A model generated the notes under the pieces. The model was given only the letters and a program-made list of their open reading frames with translations. It did not search any database and was not told where the DNA came from. Position numbers and translations under genes: made by a program. A stretch of DNA of 38,677 nucleotides from an uncultured Methylococcaceae bacterium (lineage in GTDB: Bacteria; Pseudomonadota; Gammaproteobacteria; Methylococcales; Methylomonadaceae). The stretch is taken from positions 1 to 38,677 of the forward strand of contig CAJXMF010000025.1 in NCBI GenBank assembly GCA_913056195.1. The letters are read 5' to 3'. Positions 1 to 6,007 of this stretch are shown one piece after another; the stretch's first letter is position 1; every line of letters begins with the position of its first letter.

Positions 1-42
1 AAGCCACCATATAGATAATTTTAAGAAAATGCGACAGGTTGG

Positions 43-393
43 TTGACATTTAGCGATCACTGGTATGTGGGTTGGTCGGACTATTTCAGTCTCAGCCAAT
101 ATCCGGCGCAATTCGTGAAGATCGAGGCGCATCTCCGGCGGCGACTGAGGGCTAGGCTGATTGATCAGCATAAGCGGAAGAAGTTTCTCTACCGAAAACT
201 GATCAAAAGGGGCGTCTCACCCAAAGCAGCAGCCGTTGCCTTTACCCACCGGAAACGCTGGGCACTGAGCAAGACTGTCGCGGTGTCAAGAGCCTATCCC
301 AATGCCTGGTTCAAGCGGAAAGGCCAAGCCATACGATCCGACCAGAAGCTAGCGCACTGGTTTGAAGTGTCTCAATGGGTCTATCTTACGTGA
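43..393 (+). pseudogene. Group II intron reverse transcriptase/maturase, C-terminal fragment
   Basis: About 116 codons matching the C-terminal part of bacterial group II intron-encoded proteins: the GW-x-x-YF box of the maturase (X) domain, then a basic stretch with LRRRLRARL, a KRGVS segment and an S-K-T-V-A-V-S-x-A-x-P-N-A-x-F ending typical of these proteins. The catalytic reverse transcriptase domain is not in the window. In this frame stop codons lie at 16-18 and 22-24, so the reading frame cannot continue upstream. Either a frameshift occurs near position 40 (frame 2 is open from 2 to 43) or the 5' part has been deleted. The only in-frame start is a TTG with no convincing ribosome site. 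It is followed directly by intron domains V and VI, as expected for an intron ORF in domain IV. I read it as a decayed or partial intron protein; family assignment is firm, the broken state is likely. Confidence 0.75.
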
Positions 394-394
394 G

Positions 395-462
395 GAGCCG
401 TGTACGGACCCGTACGCACGGTTCTGTGGGCAGACGGAGGCTTCGGCCTCCTCTGACCCGAT
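395..462 (+). ncRNA. Group II intron domains V and VI (intron 3' end)
   Basis: Right after the maturase stop the sequence folds as domain V: 395-402 pairs with 417-424, a two-base CG bulge lies at 415-416, and 403-406 pairs with 411-414 around a GACC loop. Domain VI follows: GGG 428-430 pairs with CCC 457-459 and GGAGGC pairs with GCCTCC around a TTCG loop, with an unpaired A at 456 in the branch-point position. The intron would then end at AT 461-462, agreeing with the AY rule for group II 3' ends. At 30 nt domain V is slightly shorter than the usual 34 nt, so this may be a degenerate or class C-like intron. The 5' part lies outside the window. Confidence 0.72.
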
Positions 463-478
463 CTTCGAATGCATGGGT

Positions 479-516
479 AACTTGCGCAATGGAGAGCAGC
501 GTAATTGCGTCAAGTT
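479..516. repeat. Inverted repeat just downstream of the intron end
   Basis: AACTTGCGCAAT at 479-490 is the reverse complement of 504-516 apart from a single extra T at 510. The loop is 13 bases. It starts 17 bases after the inferred intron end and 54 bases beyond the stop of the minus-strand gene that ends at 570. It could be a transcription terminator stem (no adjacent T-run, so weak), an intron target hairpin or an attC-like fold with an extrahelical base. It is shorter than typical attC sites, so no identity is claimed. Confidence 0.5.
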
Positions 517-569
517 GACCCTTTGGTTAGGCTTGAGCATTGACTCATTTCCTGTTTTTTTCCAGTTTT

Positions 570-911
570 CTAGCTAGTGGAAGGAAGCACTACTGGAATT
601 GAAAACTTCATTCTGCTGACACGCTCATTATGCTTCGCAGATTCACCTTGTGAGCCGAGCATTATTTGAGCAACTACAATTCCAATTCCTCCTTTAGTTT
701 TACTGTCGTCATTTGCTGTCACCGCTATATCAAATTCAATGGATGTAAGTACACGCCCTGTTTGCTTATCAAAATACAAACCTTGACCATAGCCCCATTC
801 ATGTTGACATGGATTTATTTCAGCATCGTTCTTTTTCGCATACTCCGCAACATTTGAAACAGCCTCAATTACTTGCTTCAATGATTCTTCTACAAACTCT
901 TTCAGTTCCAT
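570..911 (-). CDS. Small uncharacterised protein, Trypco2-like
   Basis: This 113-residue soluble protein has no signal peptide or membrane segment. The N-terminal 30 residues are a predicted helix beginning MELKEFVEESLKQ. The rest is beta-like: a segment EFDIAVT, a glycine-rich GGIGIVVAQIMLGSQG, and a closing SRMKFSIPVVLP. This arrangement resembles small proteins annotated as trypsin-co-occurring domain 2 (Trypco2) family members, which are often found beside predicted peptidases or conflict-type genes. That resemblance is from memory of the pattern and is only moderate. The ATG at 911 is preceded by a weak AGAAG. It lies 27 bases downstream of the 939-1550 gene on the same strand, so the two are probably co-transcribed. 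The pair is AT-rich compared with the core genes and sits next to an intron remnant, suggesting acquisition. Confidence 0.6.
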   Translation of the reverse strand: MELKEFVEESLKQVIEAVSNVAEYAKKNDAEINPCQHEWGYGQGLYFDKQTGRVLTSIEFDIAVTANDDSKTKGGIGIVVAQIMLGSQGESAKHNERVSRMKFSIPVVLPSTS

Positions 912-938
912 AATGCTTCTTTTATTTTTCTACGCAGG

Positions 939-1550
939 CTACAATCCACACATATTCTCTCCATTTTTTCTAATGCAGTTTTTTGTAACAAGCCTAATTG
1001 TTGGTGTAGGATCCAGATTTATATTTTTCTTATCGACGCTAAACGTCATATTAAATACATCTTCTTCTATTATTTTCACAGAAAACCAGTTACTAAAATT
1101 GCCAAATAATGGTATTAATTGGGTATCATTCAAAAAAGAAATTTCTGCTAGTAGTCCATTTTTGGTTAATTTGTCCCAAGCATCATGGTTTCCACAAGCA
1201 ACAATGGAGATTTCAAGATAGGAAGTGTATCTACTGAAGCATCTAAAATATTTATTCATTACTTTCGCCATTTTCAATGATAGACTTGGGTTGGTTAACT
1301 TTACAAAAACTTCCATACTGATCGTCACTGTACTTCCATCACTATCAATCACGTTTGGTTGACCAGTTGTTATTTGGAGCGATTTTTTATATTTGTTAAA
1401 AATATTCGATATTTCTTTATGAATGTTATTTTTCGATGATTCGATATTATTAACTTGTTCTTCTAGGCTTATTGCTATACTAGATAATGGATATCCGCTG
1501 AGTATTATTAATAAAATACCCGTAATGTATGCTTTAAAAAGATGAGTCAT
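939..1550 (-). CDS. Uncharacterised exported protein
   Basis: A 203-residue protein I do not recognise. It starts with a signal peptide: a basic-light N-terminus, a hydrophobic run ITGILLIILSGYPLSS and then a charged, Lys/Asn-rich mature region. The mature part has four cysteines (in FRCF, VACGNHD and twice near the C-terminus), which could form disulfides in the periplasm. No lipobox and no further membrane span are evident. The ATG at 1550 is well placed behind AGGA at about 7 bases. It is markedly AT-rich with many ATA/AAT codons, unlike the flagellar genes, consistent with horizontal acquisition. It is followed after 27 bases by the small gene ending at 570, likely in one operon. Function unknown. 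Confidence 0.62.
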   Translation of the reverse strand: MTHLFKAYITGILLIILSGYPLSSIAISLEEQVNNIESSKNNIHKEISNIFNKYKKSLQITTGQPNVIDSDGSTVTISMEVFVKLTNPSLSLKMAKVMNKYFRCFSRYTSYLEISIVACGNHDAWDKLTKNGLLAEISFLNDTQLIPLFGNFSNWFSVKIIEEDVFNMTFSVDKKNINLDPTPTIRLVTKNCIRKNGENMCGL

Positions 1551-1590
1551 TATTTATCCTACTCATTTAAAATTTTAAAAAAACCTAATG

Positions 1591-1778
1591 CCTGAGTTGA
1601 CAGGCAATTTTGCCTGATAATGGGTGCGTGAAACGCAACGCGATTATCAGGCACAAATTGTCCTGTCGAACGACTGGTTCGCAGGTAGTGTAGCGGACTG
1701 CGGAGCAGGCGGTCGACAGGGGTTCCTGTCAACTCGGGCATTCGAAGGTTGCGGAGCGATAGCGGAGCAAGCTTCGAA
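1591..1778. repeat. Nested palindromic element (structured, REP/MITE-like or RNA)
   Basis: Several inverted repeats are nested in less than 190 bases. The outer pair is 1591-1604 with 1725-1738 (13 of 14 matching). Within it is a hairpin with arms TGCCTGATAAT (1611-1621) and ATTATCAGGCA (1643-1653), capped by a second stem TGCGT/ACGCA (1625-1629, 1633-1637) with a GAA loop. A third pair, CCTGTCGA (1662-1669) and TCGACAGG (1713-1720), is perfect. A separate stem has arms TTCGAAG (1741-1747) and CTTCGAA (1772-1778). Two loops share a related GCGGAGC motif. There is no convincing ORF. This density is far above chance and may represent a non-autonomous mobile element or a folded RNA. Confidence 0.6.
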
Positions 1779-1820
1779 CTATTACTTATCAAGTATAAAC
1801 TACCCAATATGAGATATCAG

Positions 1821-1890
1821 CCTAATTTTTAGGAACATCCACCCAAATCCTGAAATTCAGGTAAAATCAGCCTGATAAAATCATATCAGG
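1821..1890. repeat. Run of short CCTRA...TYAGG palindromes upstream of mltD
   Basis: Three successive short palindromes of the same design lie here: CCTAA-ttt-TTAGG (1821-1833), CCTGAA-a-TTCAGG (1849-1861) and CCTGATA-aaatca-TATCAGG (1871-1890). The last shares its arm sequence with the larger hairpin at 1611-1653. The rest of the gap up to 2064 has no recognisable gene; a TATAAT at 2028-2033 is a possible -10 for mltD but lacks a good -35. Confidence 0.5.
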
Positions 1891-2064
1891 TCTCAACCAG
1901 CAGTTGATAATTTATCTTTGCACTGTATTTATACTACATTTTCAAAAAATGTTACATCATGCCATCAAACACGGATTAAAGATGTGGCGCATCGTGTCTG
2001 AAAATAGCCTCCTCCTGTCCAACCCGCTATAATTGATAGATTATTCCATTTGAAAAAACAGGGT

Positions 2065-3615
2065 ATGCGTCAATTCAATCATTTTTTTTCGAGTCTGGCC
2101 TTTATTCTGATCACAGGGTGTGCGCAGCAATCGACACCTAAACACCTGGCTATTCAGAATCCACCTGACTTGTATGCGGCTATCGACAAAGCAACAGAAA
2201 CAGGAATTGGCGATAACGCCACCCGCAATGCTATCGAATCGACTGTAAATCACCCATCAATCGAAACGTCATCCCAATCGCAAACAATCTGGCAACGCAT
2301 GAAGACCTTATATGCCCTGCCTGAAATACAGCATGACCGGATTGAGCGCCATGTTAATTGGTATTTAAATCACCCCGAATATTTATCGCGTATTCAAACG
2401 CGCGCCACACCCTATTTGCATTTCATTCTTGACGAAATTGAAAAGCAGGGCATTCCAGGCGAAATTGCGCTGTTACCTGCCGTTGAGAGCGCTTTCAAAC
2501 CAGAGGCCTATTCGCCGAGTCACGCCTCTGGGCTGTGGCAGTTTATTCCCTCAACCGGCCGCTATTTCGGCCTGAAACAAACGCCATGGTACGACGGACG
2601 TCGCGATGTGGTCGCCTCAACACAGGCTGCCGTCAGCTATTTAAAACAATTGAGCGAGGAGTTTGAAGGTAACTGGCTATTGGCATTGGCCTCCTATAAT
2701 GCTGGCAAGGGCAATATTCGTAAAGCCATACGCAAAAACCGTAAAAAGGGTCAGAAAACGGATTATTGGTCTTTACGTCTGCGCCGGGAAACCATGAATT
2801 ATGTACCAAGATTATTGGCCATCGCTAAAATATTTTCTGATCCTGAAAGATATCATCTTGCGTTAAATGATATTCCCAATAAGCCCCATTTTGAAATTAT
2901 CACGCTTGACTCACAAATTGACATCAAAAAAGCGGCTGAATTAGCGCAATTGCCCGTGGATGATTTTCTTAAACTCAATCCGGCATTTAATCGCTGGATG
3001 ACATCACCTAACGGCCCACATCGGTTGCTGGTACCTAAAGATAAAGCGGCTATATTTAAGAAAAACCTGGCTAAACTGCCTAAAACTGAACGGGTAGAGT
3101 GGCGCCATCACACGGTTAAAAAAGGTGAAAGTTTAAACCTCATTGCCAGAAAATACAGGGTATCCATCGCGTCAATCAAAAGCAGGAACCATCTGCACAG
3201 TAACCGGATAAAAACCGGCAATCAGTTGCTTATTCCTTTATCCGACCGTCCCCGCCTGGTCGCGGGCTCGCAGAATATGCAGCATTACACCGTTAAACGA
3301 GGTGATAGCATCTGGAAAATTGCGCGCCGATTTTCGGTATCCCAACGTAATCTTGTGCGCTGGAATCGTTTGTCTTTCAAAAAACCACTGCGCCTTGGAC
3401 AACGTTTGCTGATTAAGCGTCCTTTGACATTGACGAGCAGAAGCAATAGAAACATTCACTATACCGTCAAGAAAGGTGATTCCTTATTCCTGATTTCGAA
3501 AAAATTCAACGTCTCGGTTTCAGATCTTAAAAAATGGAATCGCCAGACTATTAACCATTTTTTACAGCCCGGTCAAACATTGAAAATCGTGGTTGACCTT
3601 AAACCTTCGACCTGA
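2065..3615 (+). CDS. mltD: Membrane-bound lytic murein transglycosylase D, lipoprotein
   Basis: This 516-residue enzyme would cleave the MurNAc-GlcNAc bond of peptidoglycan to form 1,6-anhydro ends. The N-terminus is a lipoprotein signal with lipobox LITGC (Cys19), so it should be anchored to the outer membrane. An SLT domain spans about residues 110-250, with the catalytic Glu141 in LLPAVESAFKP followed by SPSHASGLWQF, and a later ALASYNAGKGN motif. Three LysM peptidoglycan-binding repeats follow (about 346-390, 405-450, 460-505), each beginning HxTVKxGxS. I chose the ATG at 2065 over an upstream in-frame TTG (2050) because it gives a compact signal peptide; the ribosome site is weak in either case. 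It is a single gene, not in the flagellar run, although wall opening near a flagellar cluster is a plausible but unproved link. Confidence 0.93.
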   Translation: MRQFNHFFSSLAFILITGCAQQSTPKHLAIQNPPDLYAAIDKATETGIGDNATRNAIESTVNHPSIETSSQSQTIWQRMKTLYALPEIQHDRIERHVNWYLNHPEYLSRIQTRATPYLHFILDEIEKQGIPGEIALLPAVESAFKPEAYSPSHASGLWQFIPSTGRYFGLKQTPWYDGRRDVVASTQAAVSYLKQLSEEFEGNWLLALASYNAGKGNIRKAIRKNRKKGQKTDYWSLRLRRETMNYVPRLLAIAKIFSDPERYHLALNDIPNKPHFEIITLDSQIDIKKAAELAQLPVDDFLKLNPAFNRWMTSPNGPHRLLVPKDKAAIFKKNLAKLPKTERVEWRHHTVKKGESLNLIARKYRVSIASIKSRNHLHSNRIKTGNQLLIPLSDRPRLVAGSQNMQHYTVKRGDSIWKIARRFSVSQRNLVRWNRLSFKKPLRLGQRLLIKRPLTLTSRSNRNIHYTVKKGDSLFLISKKFNVSVSDLKKWNRQTINHFLQPGQTLKIVVDLKPST

Positions 3616-3780
3616 TGTTGCACTAAGCGATTATTTTTTCAGCTGTATCTTGAGCTTGTCTGACCAGGCTTCTTCACACATAAACTCGACATAATGGTGA
3701 TTTCTTTTTGGAGGTAACGACAATTCATGTATAAAGAGATAATATAACCCTTTTTAAAAGAGTGCATTTAACCTTATGAC

Positions 3781-4107
3781 ATGAACACCACAAACGACCC
3801 TCGTCTCTCGCAAAACAGACGCCAAACCGAACGCCGCCATCATGAGCGCCGCACCATTCAATATCCTTATGGTTCGCCTGAATGGATTGCCAACATTCAA
3901 CAAAATTATCTGCTGTGGCCAAAACAGGATCGCCGCCAACGCGATAGACGTTGTCAAGAACGACGCTATATAATGAACGAACGACGAACAGGGCAATCAG
4001 GACGACGCCTTTATAGAAAAAAGAGCATACAAAATTTACAGGACCTTTTAACAGAAGAAGAAAAACAAATGTTGCTGAAACCGTTATCTTTCAGCGCTCC
4101 TGATTAA
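3781..4107 (+). CDS. Arg-rich small protein with duplicated xRRQxxRRxxERR motif
   Basis: A 108-residue protein of unknown function with 19 arginines. The motif NRRQTERRHHERR (residues 12-24) is repeated as DRRQRDRRCQERR (50-62), and further RR pairs follow at 68-69 and 75-76. Between the repeats lies an aromatic segment (YPYGSPEW...NYLLW). The C-terminal third is a probable helix with LQDLLTEEEKQMLL. No signal peptide or membrane span. Such charge suggests nucleic-acid or acidic-surface binding, but this is inference. The ATG at 3781 has no clear ribosome site; a TATAAA at 3730-3735 is a possible -10. It is convergent with the motA-family gene (33 bases between stops), and no terminator hairpin is visible between them. 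I consider it a real gene because of its internal duplication. Confidence 0.6.
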   Translation: MNTTNDPRLSQNRRQTERRHHERRTIQYPYGSPEWIANIQQNYLLWPKQDRRQRDRRCQERRYIMNERRTGQSGRRLYRKKSIQNLQDLLTEEEKQMLLKPLSFSAPD

Positions 4108-4140
4108 AGACACGATGCGGTATGTTACGGAACTCGGCGT

Positions 4141-4884
4141 TTAGACCAGATAGCCTGACAATCTTAATTGAATATTGCTCGGATTTTCGCCTTCGGCAAT
4201 TGAGCGAATGCCTTCCAGCATCATTTCCTGTGCATGGGAAATCACTAACGCCTGGTTTTTCAACTTGTTGGCAATCGGCAAAAATAATAAATTAGCGAAT
4301 CCGACCCCATAAATCGTGGCTACAAATGCAGTCGCAATACCTGAACCTAACAGTTCGGGGTTGGCTAAATTCTGCATCACATGAATCAATCCGATAACGG
4401 CACCTAAAATGCCAATCGTAGGTGAATAGCCTCCCATCGCGGTAAAAACGCTGGCGGCTTTGTAAATCGTTCTTTCCCGGGTGTTGATTTCAACGGCTAA
4501 ACAGTCTGCAATCACATCCGGTTCGTTACCATCCACTAATAATTGCAGGCCTTTTGCAGCAAAGGGATCTTTTTCACGTTCAGCCACACTTTCCAGTCCC
4601 AACAAGCCTTCTTTTCGCGCCAGCGCACTCCAGTCGACAATTTTTTTTATCTGCCGTTGTAAATTGATCTTCTCCGGCACAATCACCCATCGCAGAATTT
4701 TGGTGCTGTGCAAAATAATCGCCGGTGGGAAATGCAATAATGTCGCGCCTACGGTACCCCCCACCACAATAAGGAAGGCTTGAGGATTCAGCAAAAAAGA
4801 CAGTGAACCACCCGCTAATGAATTCCCGACAATAATGGAGGCCGCACCGACTAATACGCCTAATATGCTTAAAAAATCCATCAC
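4141..4884 (-). CDS. motC: Flagellar stator protein, MotA/MotC family
   Basis: A 247-residue inner-membrane ion-channel subunit of the flagellar stator. The N-terminus has two hydrophobic segments (about 1-25 and 30-55, with NPQAFLIVVGGTVGATLL), a cytoplasmic loop with charged residues that contact FliG, and two C-terminal spans including the family motif GYSPTIGILGAVIGLIHVM and VATIYGVGFANLLFLPIA. It overlaps cheB by four bases (ATGA). The position after cheB matches motC in Pseudomonas, where motD follows directly. Here no motB/motD-type gene follows: the flagellar run ends at 4141 and the next gene is on the other strand. The plug/peptidoglycan-binding partner must be encoded elsewhere. 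MotA and MotC are hard to separate by sequence; the symbol rests on position. Confidence 0.9.
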   Translation of the reverse strand: MMDFLSILGVLVGAASIIVGNSLAGGSLSFLLNPQAFLIVVGGTVGATLLHFPPAIILHSTKILRWVIVPEKINLQRQIKKIVDWSALARKEGLLGLESVAEREKDPFAAKGLQLLVDGNEPDVIADCLAVEINTRERTIYKAASVFTAMGGYSPTIGILGAVIGLIHVMQNLANPELLGSGIATAFVATIYGVGFANLLFLPIANKLKNQALVISHAQEMMLEGIRSIAEGENPSNIQLRLSGYLV

Positions 4885-5921
4885 TTAAACCTATCAAAAG
4901 TTTGCCCAATTTGCTCCAGATTCAGAATATTATCTGCAAGCCCTGCCTTGGCTATGGCCTTAGGCATACCATAAATAACGCTGCTGGCTTCGTCCTGCGC
5001 CCAAATTTCAGCACCTCGTTTTTTCAATTGCTGCGCGCCTTTCGTACCATCAGAACCCATGCCGGTTAAAATAATGGCCAGGATTTTTCCGCTAAAATTT
5101 TTAGCCACTGACATAAAGGTCAAATCTACGCAAGGGCTGTAAATCTCACCGGCTTGTTTATCCCGTAACATCACCTGACCGCTATTGGATTGTGGACTGA
5201 TTTCCAACTGTTTACCGCCAGGACAAACCATCGCCATCCCCGGCTTCAATAAATCACCCTGTTCGGCCTGAACCACATGAAGCTTACAGACATCATCAAG
5301 CCGTTTGGCAAAGCTTCGGGTAAAACTTCCTGGCATATGTTGGATAATTAGCACTGGTGCCGAACAATGTGCTGGAATATGTTTTAAAATCTGTTGTACG
5401 GCCACAGGCCCACCGGTGGATGCCGCAATCAAAATCAAATCAAATTTAGCCGATCTGTTTTTAAATGTCGCGACTGATTTTGACTGAGGTGTAATCGCTT
5501 TTTTGCGGTTGTGCAAACGCTCTGCCTGCTGCGCAACCATCCTGACGCGTCGTCGTAAAATAATCTTGGCAACGGCTTTGTCGCTGTCGATATCGTCCAG
5601 TTTTTTGGGCAAAAAATCCAGCGCACCGGCATTTAGGGCATCTAATGTCGCTTGCGCACCAGCGTGAGTCATAGCAGAAAACATTAAGATAGGCGTCGGT
5701 GTATTCGCCATTATGTTTTTTACCGCGGTAATGCCATCCATAACCGGCATTTCAACATCCATGGTAATCACATCGGGTCTTAGCTCCGCCGCCAGGCGTA
5801 CAGCTTGCCTACCATTTTCAGCCATACCGACAACCTGAAAGCCTGACTCTTCTTCTAAAATCTGCTGAATTCGATGACACATAAACGTTGAGTCATCGAC
5901 GATTAATACACGTAGGGTCAT
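4881..5921 (-). CDS. cheB: Chemotaxis response regulator protein-glutamate methylesterase CheB
   Basis: This 346-residue protein removes methyl groups from, and deamidates, chemoreceptors when phosphorylated by CheA. The receiver domain (about 1-120) has the acidic pair VDDS at residues 9-10 and the phospho-acceptor Asp55 in ITMDVEMPVMDG. A linker leads to the methylesterase domain with the catalytic Ser in IAASTGGPVAVQ, a His in IIQHMPGSFT and an Asp in ILTGMGSDGT. I start at the ATG at 5921 (MTLRVLIVDD), which has AAGG just upstream; an in-frame ATG at 5945 would add eight residues. It lies 62 bases after cheA and overlaps the motA-family gene. No cheR is present in the window. Confidence 0.94.
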   Translation of the reverse strand: MTLRVLIVDDSTFMCHRIQQILEEESGFQVVGMAENGRQAVRLAAELRPDVITMDVEMPVMDGITAVKNIMANTPTPILMFSAMTHAGAQATLDALNAGALDFLPKKLDDIDSDKAVAKIILRRRVRMVAQQAERLHNRKKAITPQSKSVATFKNRSAKFDLILIAASTGGPVAVQQILKHIPAHCSAPVLIIQHMPGSFTRSFAKRLDDVCKLHVVQAEQGDLLKPGMAMVCPGGKQLEISPQSNSGQVMLRDKQAGEIYSPCVDLTFMSVAKNFSGKILAIILTGMGSDGTKGAQQLKKRGAEIWAQDEASSVIYGMPKAIAKAGLADNILNLEQIGQTFDRFK

Positions 5922-6007
5922 CGCCTTATACCGGGCTGCCAGCATTAAAACATTTCCGTTTGAGGATGTGTAACATTACAGCGCCAGACATCTACGGCAT
6001 TCTCGCA

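Noticed and set aside
570-1890. Integron cassette array
   Set aside because: The two genes are only 27 bases apart with no attC-sized fold between them, and no integrase is present.
1591-1890. CRISPR array
   Set aside because: The palindromic units differ in sequence and spacing; there are no identical direct repeats and no cas genes.
3709-3748. GGAGG followed by ATG and a six-codon frame ahead of the Arg-rich gene
   Set aside because: Too short and spacing of 12 bases is long; cannot be told from chance, although a leader peptide is not excluded.
5969-5985. Sigma-54-like TGGCGC sequence upstream of cheB on the minus strand
   Set aside because: The -24 GG is present, but there is no GC at the -12 position in register.
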